A stretch of 53,705 nt of DNA, from assembly GCF_001500045.1 (NCBI RefSeq), contig NZ_LQIX01000022.1, positions 1 through 53,705 on the forward strand, given 5' to 3'. A program made the translations under genes and the position numbers. The notes beneath the pieces were generated by a model. That model worked only from the letters and a program-made list of their open reading frames with translations, searched no databases and was not told where the DNA came from. The stretch's first letter is position 1, and the number at the start of each line of letters is the position of its first letter. Positions 41,477-50,895 of this stretch are shown here, in pieces. The stretch comes from Mycobacterium sp. GA-1199 (lineage in GTDB: Bacteria > Actinomycetota > Actinomycetes > Mycobacteriales > Mycobacteriaceae).

Positions 41477-43696
41477 TTACTTGCGCGGAAGCCCGAGGAT
41501 CATCTGGGCGATGATGTTGAGCTGAATCTCCTTGGTGCCGCCACCGATCAGCTCGGCGGGCACTCGCAGATACGGCACGACGACGTCGGAATCAGCGGCC
41601 ATCGCCGATCGACCCGCCGAGCCGAGCGTCGCCGGGAATGTGCGTCGCAGAAGCACGTTCATCGCCACCTTGGCGATGCTGGAGGCCGCGCCCGAGGCCT
41701 GCCCGTCGAGCAACCGGATGGTCTCGCGCACGCCGAGCGCCTTGATCGCGTTGGCGTAGGCATCGAGTTCGCCGAGTTCGCGCAGCGCGTCATCGCATGC
41801 GCCCTCGGGCGCCGCGGCGATTCGACGCAATGGCGCGGCCCTGTCGTACTGCACGTAACCGCTGATGGCCGAACGCTCCTCCGCCATCGTGGCGATCGCC
41901 AGGGCCCATCCTCCGGTCGGTTCACCGAGCAGCATCTCGTCGGGCACGAAGACGTCGTCGAGGAAGACCTCGTTGAACTCCTCTTCCCCGCTGGCCTGCT
42001 TGATCGGCTGAATCTCGATTCCGGGTGAGCGCATGTCGATGATGAAGTAACCGATCCCACGGTGTTTGGGGGCGGCCGGATCGGTCCGGGCCAGTAGCGC
42101 CCCATAGTCGGCCCGGTGCGCCGACGAGGTCCAGATCTTGTGTCCGTGGATGCGCCATCCGCCGTCGACCTTGGTCGCGCGCGTGGCCAACGCGGCGAGA
42201 TCGGAGCCCGCGCCCGGCTCGCTGAACAACTGGCACCATGCCAGCTCACCACGCTGGGTGGACGGGATGAGTTTGTGCTGCAGCTCTTCCGAGCCGGCTT
42301 TGATCAGCGAGGGCAGTATCCATTCGGCGATCCCCAGCGACGGCCGTACCACGGCGGGTCGCTTGCCGAACTCCTCGTCGATGATCAGTTGTTGCAGCGG
42401 GCTGGCGTCGATCCCCCAGGGCGGCGGCCAATGTGGTGCGATCAACCCCGCATCGGCGATGGCGCTTCGCTGGGCACCCGTGGCGAAGTGTTCGTAGTCG
42501 CCCTGACGACCCTGGCCGTCGTTGCGCAGCGCCGCGGCCTTGTCGAGGGTCTCGGCGATCCGGGCCCGGAACCCGGCTTCCGCGTCACCGAGGTCGACCG
42601 AGAAGTCGCGTTCGCCAGCGGCGGTCAGTCCCCCCAGCCGTTTGGCCCAGCGATTCGTGTCGCCGATCGCCGCGGACAGGCTGGTGGCCCGCCGCCAGTA
42701 GAGGTGCAGGTCGTGCTCCCAGGTGAAGCCGATGGCGCCGAACATCGTCAGCGTGTCCAGGGCGAGCTCCGGGCACGGCGCGACGGCCATCAGCGCGGCA
42801 CCGGCCGCGGCCATCGCGTGTTGGTCGATCGGTTCGGAAGCCGCGCGCACCGCATCCCAGGTCGCCGCTCCTGCCAACTCGCTGTTGACCAGAAGCATTG
42901 CGGCGCTGTGCTGTAACGCTTGGAACGTGCCGATGAGCTTGCCGAACTGTTCGCGTGTGCGAAGATGGGCGGTGGCGGCTTCCACACACCACTGCGTGAT
43001 ACCGGCGGCCATGCTCGCCGTCAGCGCGGTGGTGAGGTACTCGGCCCGTTCGGCGTCGATACCGTCGAGAACGTCGGTCTTCTCGACCGGATAGTCGGCC
43101 AGACGCAACCTGCCGAGGTCGGTCAGCAGGTCGGTGCCACGCACGGATTCGACTGCCGCAGAGTGGTGAGTCGTATCGACGACAAACCAGATCCGATCCC
43201 CGCCCTCAGTGACGGCGCAGACCAAAGCGGTTGTCGCCGTGCAGATTCCCGCGAGCAGATCCGAATCGCCGTCGATCACCCACCACTGCCCGTCGTCGCG
43301 AGCAGTGAACGCCGAGTCGCCGGGCAACGCCACCGCGGCCGCCGCACCCTCGGCGAGGCGGGTCAGGACCGCTTCGGCCGCCGGGGTCGGTTCGGCCAGC
43401 AGCGCGACCGCGCCGGTGGCCACGGTCGGCAGCAGCGGCCCGGGAAGCGATGTCCTGCCCGCCGCCTCGAGCACACAGGCTGCGTCGAGCAGGCCGCCAC
43501 CCTGGCCGCCGTATCGCTCGGGCAGGTGCACGGCGTGAAAGCCGTTGGCGACGAACTCCTCCCACCATGACGGCAGATGGCCCTGCGCAAGCAGGTCGAA
43601 GGACTCGCGGGTGTTCGACACCGGGGCGCGCCGCGCGACGAACTGTGCCACCGCTTCGCTGAGTTCGCGTTGCTCAGGGCTCAGCGCCAGGCTCAT
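41477..43696 (-). CDS. Fused double acyl-CoA dehydrogenase (FadE34-like)
   Basis: A 739-residue flavoprotein with two acyl-CoA dehydrogenase domains in tandem: residues about 1-365 and 375-739. The second keeps the classical elements (CQLFSEPGAGSDLAALATRA, DVFVPDEMLLGEPTGGWALA, IGGGTKEIQLNIIAQMILGL); the first is more degenerate (RTREQFGKLIGTFQALQHSA, MFGAIGFTWEHDLHLYWRRA). The fused layout matches FadE34/ChsE3-type steroid side-chain dehydrogenases, which do in one chain what other ChsE enzymes do as heterotetramers. Its start overlaps the epimerase stop by four bases. Confidence 0.9.
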   Translation of the reverse strand: MSLALSPEQRELSEAVAQFVARRAPVSNTRESFDLLAQGHLPSWWEEFVANGFHAVHLPERYGGQGGGLLDAACVLEAAGRTSLPGPLLPTVATGAVALLAEPTPAAEAVLTRLAEGAAAAVALPGDSAFTARDDGQWWVIDGDSDLLAGICTATTALVCAVTEGGDRIWFVVDTTHHSAAVESVRGTDLLTDLGRLRLADYPVEKTDVLDGIDAERAEYLTTALTASMAAGITQWCVEAATAHLRTREQFGKLIGTFQALQHSAAMLLVNSELAGAATWDAVRAASEPIDQHAMAAAGAALMAVAPCPELALDTLTMFGAIGFTWEHDLHLYWRRATSLSAAIGDTNRWAKRLGGLTAAGERDFSVDLGDAEAGFRARIAETLDKAAALRNDGQGRQGDYEHFATGAQRSAIADAGLIAPHWPPPWGIDASPLQQLIIDEEFGKRPAVVRPSLGIAEWILPSLIKAGSEELQHKLIPSTQRGELAWCQLFSEPGAGSDLAALATRATKVDGGWRIHGHKIWTSSAHRADYGALLARTDPAAPKHRGIGYFIIDMRSPGIEIQPIKQASGEEEFNEVFLDDVFVPDEMLLGEPTGGWALAIATMAEERSAISGYVQYDRAAPLRRIAAAPEGACDDALRELGELDAYANAIKALGVRETIRLLDGQASGAASSIAKVAMNVLLRRTFPATLGSAGRSAMAADSDVVVPYLRVPAELIGGGTKEIQLNIIAQMILGLPRK

Positions 43697-44700
43697 GCGG
43701 ACTCCCTGCTGGACCGCCGTGAGGCTCGGAAGAACTGCGCGGCCGCTGCGATCGCGTCCGGTGTCGGCGAGGGCTCCCAGCCCAGCTCGCGTACCGCCTT
43801 CGAGTGGTCCATTTCAGACATGATGTTCATCAGCCGGATGTTCAGCGGTGTCAACTTGGTGTCACGACCGCGGATCCGGGCGATCCAGCTGCTCGGATAG
43901 CTGGCGGCGGCCATCAACGCAATCGGGACGCCGCGCCGTGGCGGAGCGACTCCTACTGCCGCACAACCGACTTCGAAGATCTCCCGCGCGCTCATCCACC
44001 GCTCGGAGACGATGTAGCGCTCGCCGACCCGGCCGCGCTCACCCGCAAGGACCATGGCTCGCGCGGCGTCCTCGATGCCGACGGTCTCGCTCTCGAAACC
44101 GTCGATGTAGAACGGCAGCTTGCCCCGTACGGCCGCCGACAGCAGCCCCCCGTGCGGGGTCGGCAGCCAATCCCCCGGCCCGTAGGTGTTCGAGACGCAC
44201 ATCGCGACGGCGGGAAGGCCCTTCTCGGCGCTGTAGCGCAGCACCATCTGCTCGGCCTGGACCCGACTGCGGACGTAGTCGCCGCCGATGTCGAGCCAGT
44301 TGTGGGCGGTGGTCTCGTCGGCGGGGCCGTCGCTGGAGCGGCCGATGGTGGCGACCGAACTGGTGAACACGAAGCGGTGCAGTCCCGCGTCGACGGCGAC
44401 GTCGAGCACGGCCCGCAGCCCCTCGACGTTGGTGCGCCACATCGGCGCGGGGTCGAGCAGCCACGGACGGGCGTCGACGACGCAGTAGTACACGACATCG
44501 CACCCCCGCATCGCGGAGCGCACGCCGTCGGCGTCGAAGATGTCGCCGCGCCGGATGTCGACGGGCAGACCGTCGATGCCGCGGGTGGAACTGGTGGGGC
44601 GAATCAGCACCCGCACGTCATCGCCGCGGGCGGCCAACTGCTTGGTGACATGCGAACCCAGGAAGCCGCTGGCGCCGATGACGAGTTGCTTGGGCGTCAC
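43693..44700 (-). CDS. NAD-dependent epimerase / 3-beta-HSD-like reductase
   Basis: An extended SDR of about 335 residues. The NAD-binding motif is [10 protein letters not shown] near the N-terminus, with the catalytic Tyr probably in [15 protein letters not shown] (YxxxR rather than the usual YxxxK). The family includes 3-beta-hydroxysteroid dehydrogenases and dihydroflavonol reductases. The start is placed at GTG 44700: the open frame extends to 44784, but those codons run across a perfect operator palindrome. It is the first gene of the run epimerase-acyl-CoA dehydrogenase-thiolase-DUF35. Confidence 0.83.
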   Translation of the reverse strand: MTPKQLVIGASGFLGSHVTKQLAARGDDVRVLIRPTSSTRGIDGLPVDIRRGDIFDADGVRSAMRGCDVVYYCVVDARPWLLDPAPMWRTNVEGLRAVLDVAVDAGLHRFVFTSSVATIGRSSDGPADETTAHNWLDIGGDYVRSRVQAEQMVLRYSAEKGLPAVAMCVSNTYGPGDWLPTPHGGLLSAAVRGKLPFYIDGFESETVGIEDAARAMVLAGERGRVGERYIVSERWMSAREIFEVGCAAVGVAPPRRGVPIALMAAASYPSSWIARIRGRDTKLTPLNIRLMNIMSEMDHSKAVRELGWEPSPTPDAIAAAAQFFRASRRSSRESA

Positions 44701-44733
44701 CGGTGGCCGGCCAATCGCGTCCCTCTCCACTCT

Positions 44734-44754
44734 GACGAGACGCAACGTCTCGTC
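44734..44754. promoter_or_regulatory. Perfect 9-bp palindrome, TetR operator
   Basis: GACGAGACG-caa-CGTCTCGTC lies between the divergent epimerase and tetR genes. Length, symmetry and position make it a strong candidate operator for the tetR at 44822, controlling both directions. Confidence 0.8.
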
Positions 44755-44821
44755 TTGCCAAAGATTATGCAGTGCTGTCACCATCTGTAAAGCCGACCCC
44801 CGTCAGATGCGGAGTCAACCG

Positions 44822-45394
44822 ATGGTCACCGAGGCCAGAGCGCCCCGCCGCCGCAGCGAGCGGTCCCGAACGGCGATCATGTCGGCCACCAAGGAACTGC
44901 TGCTGCAGCGCGGGTTCGACGGGCTGAGCATCGAAGCGGTCGCGGCGCGCGCCGGTGTCGGCAAGCAGACGATCTACCGGTGGTGGCCGAGCCGCCCGGC
45001 CCTCGTCGCCGATGTGCTGCTCGAAGATGCCGACAAGATCCTGCGGCCCGTCGGGCACACCGATGACCTCCTGGCGGACTTGAGCCGATGGTCGGCCAGC
45101 CTCGCGGCGACGCTCACGGGCGAGCGCGGCAACGCGATGTTGCGCATCCTCACCGTTGCGGGAATCGAGCATGAGGACGTCAAGGCGCGCATGCAGGCCG
45201 GCTTCAGCGCCCCACTGCACGAGGGCGTGAGAGCGCGGTTGTCGGCCGACGGAATAGACGACGCCATGTCGCAAGCGGCGGCCGACGCCATCGTCGGCGG
45301 AATCGTCTACGCGATCCTCACCGAAGGACGCTCGTTTCGCCGGAGCCGCGCCGAGGCGATCACCCGGACCGTCATCGCCGGGGCATGCCGATGA
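44822..45394 (+). CDS. TetR-family transcriptional regulator
   Basis: A 190-residue regulator. The helix-turn-helix is at about residues 13-60 ([40 protein letters not shown]), a motif set common in actinobacterial TetR proteins with a TetR_C-type domain. GGAG precedes the ATG. It diverges from the catabolic operon that starts with the epimerase and overlaps the alpha/beta hydrolase gene in an ATGA junction, so it probably controls both. The inducer is unknown. Confidence 0.9.
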   Translation: MVTEARAPRRRSERSRTAIMSATKELLLQRGFDGLSIEAVAARAGVGKQTIYRWWPSRPALVADVLLEDADKILRPVGHTDDLLADLSRWSASLAATLTGERGNAMLRILTVAGIEHEDVKARMQAGFSAPLHEGVRARLSADGIDDAMSQAAADAIVGGIVYAILTEGRSFRRSRAEAITRTVIAGACR

Positions 45395-46257
45395 CAATGT
45401 CTCCCAAAGTGTTTCGCGTGTCCGGCGACGGCGGCGTGACGATCGTCGCAGACCGGATCGGCGATCCGACCGCACCGGCGGTGGTGTTCTTGCACGGGGG
45501 CGGCCAGACCCGTCGGTCATGGGGCGGGGCCGCGGCCGCGGTTGCCGAACGCGGATGGCAGGCCGTCACCGTCGACTTCCGCGGTCACGGCGAGTCCGAC
45601 TGGTCGGCCGACGGCGACTACCGAGTCACCACGTTCGCCGCGGACGTGCTCGAAGTGCTCCGGGAACTTCCCGACAAGCCCGTCATCGTCGGCGCCTCTC
45701 TTGGTGGTATCACCGCGATGCTCCTTGCCGGGGAACTCGCGCCCGGCGCGGTGCGCGCGATCGTGCTCGTCGACATCGTGCCGGACATGAACCCGTCCGG
45801 CGCGTCGCGTATTCACGATTTCATGGCCGAGAAGATGACGTCGGGCTTCGCATCGCTCGACGAGGTCGCCGACATGATCCAGCAGTACAACCCCCACCGG
45901 TCGAGGCCGGCCGACCTCAACGGCTTAAAGACGAACCTGCGCCAGCGCGACGGTCGCTGGTACTGGCACTGGGACCCGAAGTTCATCGACGGCACCGCCG
46001 CGCTGCCGCCGATCGAAGTGACCGAGGTGGACCGGATGCACGCAGCGGTCGACACGATTCTGCGCAACGGTATCCCGATGCTGCTGGTGCGGGGGCAGAT
46101 GAGTGACCTCGTGACCGAAGAATGCGCCCGCGACTTCCTCGGCCGGTTCCCCGACGTCGAATTCGTCGATGTCGGCGGCGCCGGACACATGGTGGCCGGA
46201 GATCGCAACGACGCCTTCGCCGAGGCCGTGGCGAAATTCGTCATTCGGCACAGTTAG
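45391..46257 (+). CDS. Alpha/beta hydrolase
   Basis: A 288-residue cytosolic alpha/beta hydrolase. The oxyanion segment is [16 protein letters not shown], the nucleophile elbow GASLGG, and the catalytic His is in [12 protein letters not shown] near the end, with an acid in the preceding [11 protein letters not shown]. It could act as an epoxide hydrolase, esterase or C-C hydrolase. ATG 45391 gives a 4-base overlap with tetR; an ATG 6 bases earlier is possible. Confidence 0.88.
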   Translation: MTMSPKVFRVSGDGGVTIVADRIGDPTAPAVVFLHGGGQTRRSWGGAAAAVAERGWQAVTVDFRGHGESDWSADGDYRVTTFAADVLEVLRELPDKPVIVGASLGGITAMLLAGELAPGAVRAIVLVDIVPDMNPSGASRIHDFMAEKMTSGFASLDEVADMIQQYNPHRSRPADLNGLKTNLRQRDGRWYWHWDPKFIDGTAALPPIEVTEVDRMHAAVDTILRNGIPMLLVRGQMSDLVTEECARDFLGRFPDVEFVDVGGAGHMVAGDRNDAFAEAVAKFVIRHS

Positions 46258-46318
46258 GGTCGAGATTTCATCCGGTCGCACCTTGACCGGTTAGCCCTTC
46301 TAAGAGCAAGCTTCGCGG

Positions 46319-46534
46319 GTGATCGAGTTGAGTGAACAGCAGGTCCTGGATCAGATCGCCGACCGCCTTTCGGTCTCCTACCCAAGCGTCCCGGCGGATG
46401 CGGTGACGGGCCTAGTCCGCGAACACCACGCCCGCTTCGAGGGCCGCCCGATCCGCGACTTCATCCCGCTGTTCGTCGAGCGGAAGGCGCGTGCCGAGCT
46501 CGAACGGATCGAGCGCCCCACCACCCGGGTCTGA
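46319..46534 (+). CDS. Small three-helix-bundle protein
   Basis: A 71-residue helical protein (LSEQQVLDQIADRLSVSYPS, DAVTGLVREHHARFEGRPIR, FIPLFVERKARAEL) of the actinobacterial type annotated as a three-helix bundle dimerisation domain. It starts with GTG at 46319. No partner or function is evident. It lies between the alpha/beta hydrolase and the SDR gene, all on the plus strand. Confidence 0.75.
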   Translation: MIELSEQQVLDQIADRLSVSYPSVPADAVTGLVREHHARFEGRPIRDFIPLFVERKARAELERIERPTTRV

Positions 46535-46584
46535 TTCCCGCGGTTACCCCCTGACCGCCACACTTCCGTACGCGAAAGGCCGCA

Positions 46585-47430
46585 ATGCCAGAGAACAGGG
46601 TAGGCCGGGTTGCCGGCAAGGTCGCGTTCATCACGGGCGCTGCACGCGGTCAGGGACGCGAACACGCGGTTCGACTCGCCGAGGAGGGGGCCGACATCGT
46701 CGCCGTCGACGTGTGCGATGACATCGACGCCGCCGGATACCCGGGTCCCACGGAGGCGGACCTCGCCGACACGGCGACCCTGGTCGAGAAGTCGGGCCGC
46801 CGTATCGTGACCGCCAAGGCTGATGTGCGGGACCTCGCGAGCCTTCGGACCGCTCTCGAGCGTGGGGTCGCTGAACTGGGGCCGCTCGACATCGTCGTCG
46901 CCAACGCCGGCATCAGCGCCGAACCGGCGCCGGCCGCGATGATCCGGGAAGCCGCCTGGCAGACGATGCTCGACATCAACGTGACCGGCGTCTGGCACAC
47001 CGTGAAAGCCGCACTGCCGCACCTGACCAACGGCGGCGGTTCGATCGTCCTGGTCAGCTCGATGTTGGGACTTCGTGGTGGCGGCTACATGGCCCACTAC
47101 GCCTCAGCCAAGCACGCTGTCGTCGGGTTGATGAACTCCCTGGCCAATGAACTTGCGCCACAATGGATCAGGGTCAACTCGATCCACCCCGGCAACATCC
47201 TGACCCCGATGATCGACAACGATCACTTCCGTCGCACGGTCCGGCCCGACCTCGCCGATCCGACGATGGAGGACGCCATGCAGGTCATCGGACACTTCCA
47301 TCTGCTGCCGAAACCCGTGATCGAGGCCCGCGCCGTGAGCAACGCCGTGTTGTTCCTCGCCTCCGACGAATCGCAGTACATCACCGGAGCGGCGTTGCCC
47401 GTCGATGCCGGCGCCGTAGCCAAGTTCTGA
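46585..47430 (+). CDS. SDR oxidoreductase, mycofactocin-dependent type
   Basis: A 281-residue short-chain dehydrogenase. The glycine motif TGAARGQGREHA has the pattern of the mycofactocin-coupled SDR subfamily, in which NAD(H) is bound non-exchangeably and mycofactocin takes the electrons. NAG is in VVANAGIS, the catalytic Tyr/Lys in HYASAKHAVVG, and the tail is AALPVDAGAVAKF. No mycofactocin biosynthesis genes are in the window. The substrate is probably an alcohol or steroid-like compound, by family analogy only. Confidence 0.88.
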   Translation: MPENRVGRVAGKVAFITGAARGQGREHAVRLAEEGADIVAVDVCDDIDAAGYPGPTEADLADTATLVEKSGRRIVTAKADVRDLASLRTALERGVAELGPLDIVVANAGISAEPAPAAMIREAAWQTMLDINVTGVWHTVKAALPHLTNGGGSIVLVSSMLGLRGGGYMAHYASAKHAVVGLMNSLANELAPQWIRVNSIHPGNILTPMIDNDHFRRTVRPDLADPTMEDAMQVIGHFHLLPKPVIEARAVSNAVLFLASDESQYITGAALPVDAGAVAKF

Positions 47431-47442
47431 TCTACGCGGGAA

Positions 47443-48303
47443 CTACCTGGTGGCACCGAACCTTCCGAACCGCCACAGATAGGACGGCAACCGCCGGGCC
47501 GGCACAGACTTCGGCCAGTCTCGCGCGCGGAAGTAGGCGTCGGATCCACCGTCAACGAAAATGATGCTGCCGCAGAGGAAATCGGCGGAGTCCGACAGCA
47601 TGAAGAGCATCCAGTCGGCCAGCTGAGCGGGGTCTCCGAAACCGCCGATGGGCACCGGGAAAGCGTTGACCGCCTTGGCCTCGCGCGGTGTGGCGAGCTG
47701 CTTCTCCAGCAGCGGCGTCATGATGGCACCGGGCGCCAGGGCGTTGAGCCGGATGCCCTCGCCGGCCCACTGCCTGCTCACTGCGGTACGCCGGACCCAA
47801 TGGGAGACCGCGATTTTGGAGGCCGCATACCCCAGCGACGGCGCGGCGGGCCCGAACAGCTTCAGGGAGCGCACCGCCTTGTCGGTGTCGCCGGCCAGGA
47901 GCGCGCGGACTGTGCGTCGCGGCACCGCCGGGGTGGTGGTCGTCGAATTGCTGCCGATCACCACAACTTTGGCTCGGTCAGTGGCTGCCAACGCAGGGCG
48001 CCATGCCGGCAGCAGGTCGACCACGCCGCGATAGTTGACCTCGAATATCCGCCGGGCGCTGTCCTTGCCGGGCGTCGGCCCGATTCCAGCGGCCAACACG
48101 GCACCGTCGAGTCGGTCCGACCGGGCCAGCACCTGATCAGCGGCGGCCTGTCGTCCTTCGGCGGTCGACAGGTCGGCCACGATGTCGCCTTCTTTGACGT
48201 CGACGGCGATGACGGTGTGCCCTTGTGCCCTCAGCTTGGTGGCGGCTTGCTGCCCCATGCCGGAGGCGGCCCCGGTGACCACGTACACGCCCATCTCGAC
48301 CAT
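47443..48303 (-). CDS. SDR resembling 3-alpha-hydroxysteroid dehydrogenase
   Basis: A 286-residue short-chain dehydrogenase. The coenzyme motif is VTGAASGMGQ and the catalytic pair is in LGYAASKIAVS. Instead of NNAG it reads LAAGIGPTPGKDSARRIFEV, and an insertion of about 30 residues (TTTTPAVPRRTVRALLAGDT) precedes the Tyr, a layout I associate with 3-alpha-HSD/carbonyl reductase. The start may be the ATG at 48303 or at 48294. It is convergent with the mycofactocin-type SDR and supports a steroid-like substrate theme for the region. Confidence 0.82.
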   Translation of the reverse strand: MVEMGVYVVTGAASGMGQQAATKLRAQGHTVIAVDVKEGDIVADLSTAEGRQAAADQVLARSDRLDGAVLAAGIGPTPGKDSARRIFEVNYRGVVDLLPAWRPALAATDRAKVVVIGSNSTTTTPAVPRRTVRALLAGDTDKAVRSLKLFGPAAPSLGYAASKIAVSHWVRRTAVSRQWAGEGIRLNALAPGAIMTPLLEKQLATPREAKAVNAFPVPIGGFGDPAQLADWMLFMLSDSADFLCGSIIFVDGGSDAYFRARDWPKSVPARRLPSYLWRFGRFGATR

Positions 48304-48470
48304 CCCCTGCCGTCGCCCGTTTTCTCGTTTCACCCAACGTCGACGGGCAGCGTAACGGTGAGCAGGATCCTCCCGTCGGCGCGGTCACCTCCTGAGCTTT
48401 TCCGAGGCTGCATATTTTCCGATCCTCGAAGGCGACGTTTGCACCGGCTCCCGTTGGGCACCGATGTGCC

Positions 48471-48584
48471 ATGAGCCATGACCCGTATGCGTCTACGGAC
48501 CGAATCAGCTCGGCGATTTGGGTGGGCATCGCGACCGGGATGTCGATCTTTGTCTTGCTGTCGGCGATCCTCGTCGTGGGCTGA
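48471..48584 (+). CDS. 37-aa single-span membrane peptide
   Basis: A short frame MSHDPYASTDRISSAIWVGI is followed by ATGMSIFVLLSAILVVG and a stop. Residues about 15-37 form one membrane helix. Third positions are mostly G or C. A weak SigF-like pattern (GTTT, 15 nt, GGGCAC) at 48437-48461 precedes the ATG by about 10 bases. It fills the 313-base gap between the divergent SDR and the TerC gene. It could be a stress-membrane peptide, but no family is recognised. Confidence 0.45.
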   Translation: MSHDPYASTDRISSAIWVGIATGMSIFVLLSAILVVG

Positions 48585-48616
48585 ACTGGCACGCGTTTGC
48601 GACGGTGCACGCGCGC

Positions 48617-49846
48617 TTATCGCGCGGTGAGCCCCTTCCGGGTGAACGGTTCGGCCTCGCCCCGCTCGACTGCCTCGTCGTGCTTGGCAGCTGCGCGATC
48701 GAGCAGTTCGATGAGGGCATCTTCGTCGCGAACCAACTGCCGGTACTTGGGTCCGAGCGCGAGGATTTGATCGCGTTCACGAAGAAGCGACTTGAAGATC
48801 CGTTCGCGTTCCTCGGCGCTCTTGGTGTACTCGGAGTCGAGATAGGCCCGAGCGTGCCGGCGAGCGTTGGCGATCGCGGTCTGGGCCGACCCCTTCTTGC
48901 TGAACAGCGATGCGACGACGGTGACGACGAGGACTCCGATGATGACCGAGAGCGACACGCCGGTGCCGACCTCCACGACGTTGACGGGTTCTCCGTCGTT
49001 GATGAACGGCACGTTGTTCTCGTGCAGCGCATGCAGAATCAGCTTCACACCGATGAACGCCAGGATCACCGCCAGACCGTACGAAAGGTAGATCAGCCGG
49101 TCGAGCAGGCCGTCGATCAGGAAGTACAGCTGCCGAAGGCCCAGTAGCGAGAACGCTGTCGCGGTGAAGACGATGTAGACGTTCTGGGTCAGACCGAAGA
49201 TCGCCGGGATCGAGTCCAGGGCGAACAGGATGTCGGTGCCGCCGATGGCGACCATCACCAGCAGCATCGGCGTCATGGCGCGCTTACCGTCCACTTTCGT
49301 GAACAGCTTGTCGCCGTCGTAGTGGTCGGTGGTGTGAAAGACCTTCCTCGCCAGCCGGATGACGAAGTTGTCGGCGGTTTCAGAGTCGCTGCTGTCGGGT
49401 GTCAGCATGTTTCCCGCGGTGAGCAGAAGGATCAATCCGAACACGTAGAAGACCCAGGCGAACGTGTTGATCAGCGCTGCGCCGAGGAAGATGAAGCCGG
49501 TACGCGCGATCAACGAGAACACGATGCCGAACAGCAGCACCTTCTGCTGGTCCTCGCGAGGTACGCGGAAGCTGCTGATGATGATCAAGAAGACGAAAAG
49601 GTTGTCGACCGACAGCGCCTTCTCGGTGATATACCCCGCGAAATACTCGCCACCAGGGTCAACGCCCCCGAAGACCAGGACGCCGACCCCGAACAGCACC
49701 GCGATCCCCACGTAGGCCGCCGACCAGATCGCCGCCTCTTTGAGGGTCGGGACGTGGGCCTTCCGTACGTGGAAGAAGAAGTCGAAAGCCAGGAGCCCGA
49801 CGATGGCCACGACCGTCAGCGCCCACACCCATCCGGGAACCACCAT
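48617..49846 (-). CDS. TerC/Alx-family membrane protein
   Basis: A 409-residue membrane protein with eight or nine helices. TerC hallmarks are ALSVDNLFVFLIIISSFRVP, the second-half acidic motif GGTDILFALDSIPAIFGLTQ, and the linking segment KVDGKRAMTPMLLVMV. Relatives export manganese or act in tellurium resistance and metalation of secreted enzymes. About 80 C-terminal residues form a charged, coiled-coil-like cytoplasmic tail (SAEERERIFKSLLRERDQI). No yybP-ykoY manganese riboswitch core was recognised in the leader. Confidence 0.92.
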   Translation of the reverse strand: MVVPGWVWALTVVAIVGLLAFDFFFHVRKAHVPTLKEAAIWSAAYVGIAVLFGVGVLVFGGVDPGGEYFAGYITEKALSVDNLFVFLIIISSFRVPREDQQKVLLFGIVFSLIARTGFIFLGAALINTFAWVFYVFGLILLLTAGNMLTPDSSDSETADNFVIRLARKVFHTTDHYDGDKLFTKVDGKRAMTPMLLVMVAIGGTDILFALDSIPAIFGLTQNVYIVFTATAFSLLGLRQLYFLIDGLLDRLIYLSYGLAVILAFIGVKLILHALHENNVPFINDGEPVNVVEVGTGVSLSVIIGVLVVTVVASLFSKKGSAQTAIANARRHARAYLDSEYTKSAEERERIFKSLLRERDQILALGPKYRQLVRDEDALIELLDRAAAKHDEAVERGEAEPFTRKGLTAR

Positions 49847-50011
49847 GCGTTACTCGCTATCCCTCACCGGAACCGACTGCCCCCTAATGGTGCCCGCAAT
49901 GGCCGGTTCGAACCCTCGACCGGGTCGGCACCCCGCCCGGCCGATGCCCCGAACCCCACGCATTACGGTTGGTCGAGCACAGCTACCACGATAGACAGGA
50001 GAACGTCGGAG

Positions 50012-50776
50012 ATGACGATTCTGGACCGCTTCAGACTCGACGACAAGGTCGTCGTCATCACCGGCGCATCGTCCGGGCTTGGAGTGTCGTTCGCCGAGGC
50101 GGTCGCGCAAGCCGGTGCGGACGTGGTGCTGGCTGCCCGACGTGTCGAAAAGCTGGAGGCCACAGCAGAACTCGTCAGGACCGCCGGCAGGCGTGCCCTC
50201 AACGTCCGAACCGACGTCGCAGACCCCGATCAGTGCACGGCGCTCGTCGACGCGGCGATGCAGGAGTTCGGCCGCGTCGACGTGCTGGTGAACAACGCGG
50301 GAGTCGGCACCGCCGTGCCCGCCACTCGGGAAACACCCGAGGAGTTCCGCAAGGTCGTCGACGTCAACCTCAACGGCTCGTACTGGACCGCCCAAGCGTG
50401 TGGTCGGGTGATGCAGCCGGGCAGTTCGATCATCAACATCTCCAGCGTGTTGGGTTTGACCACCGCGGCGCTGCCCCAGGCCGCCTACAGCGCCAGCAAG
50501 GCCGCGATCGTCGGCCTCACCCGCGACCTCGCCCAACAGTGGGGCGGGCGCAAGGGGATCCGCGTCAACGCCCTGGCGCCGGGATTCTTCAAGTCCGAGA
50601 TGACCGACGAGTACAAGCCCGGGTATCTGGACCGCACCCTGGCCGGCCGCGTCGTGTTCAACCGCTTGGGTGAGCCGCACGAGTTGTCGGCCGCGGTCGT
50701 CTGGCTCGCGTCCGAAGCGGGAGGTTATGTCACCGGTCAGACCATCGTGGTCGATGGCGGCGTGACGATCACGTAG
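50012..50776 (+). CDS. SDR-family oxidoreductase (classical)
   Basis: A 254-residue classical SDR: VITGASSGLGVSFAEAVAQA, VNNAGVGTAVPAT, catalytic Tyr-Lys in AYSASKAAIVGLTRDLAQQW, and the C-terminal GQTIVVDGGVTIT. FabG-like ketoreductases and alcohol dehydrogenases share this layout; the substrate is unknown. The ATG at 50012 has a GGAG-like site; the frame stays open for about 690 bases upstream over the TerC gene but is not coding there. Confidence 0.92.
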   Translation: MTILDRFRLDDKVVVITGASSGLGVSFAEAVAQAGADVVLAARRVEKLEATAELVRTAGRRALNVRTDVADPDQCTALVDAAMQEFGRVDVLVNNAGVGTAVPATRETPEEFRKVVDVNLNGSYWTAQACGRVMQPGSSIINISSVLGLTTAALPQAAYSASKAAIVGLTRDLAQQWGGRKGIRVNALAPGFFKSEMTDEYKPGYLDRTLAGRVVFNRLGEPHELSAAVVWLASEAGGYVTGQTIVVDGGVTIT

Positions 50777-50895
50777 GCGTCCTGCAACGCTTCGCGTTCG
50801 CTTCGGTCACGAAACGCGTACGGGACCGACGGCGCCGCCGTCACGGTGATTCCATGGATCCCGGCGCTCGCGGATGACGGGCCGGAAGGGTGCCT

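Noticed and set aside
49847..50011. yybP-ykoY manganese riboswitch before the TerC gene
   Set aside because: The region is GC-rich with possible hairpins, but the conserved core of that riboswitch is not seen.
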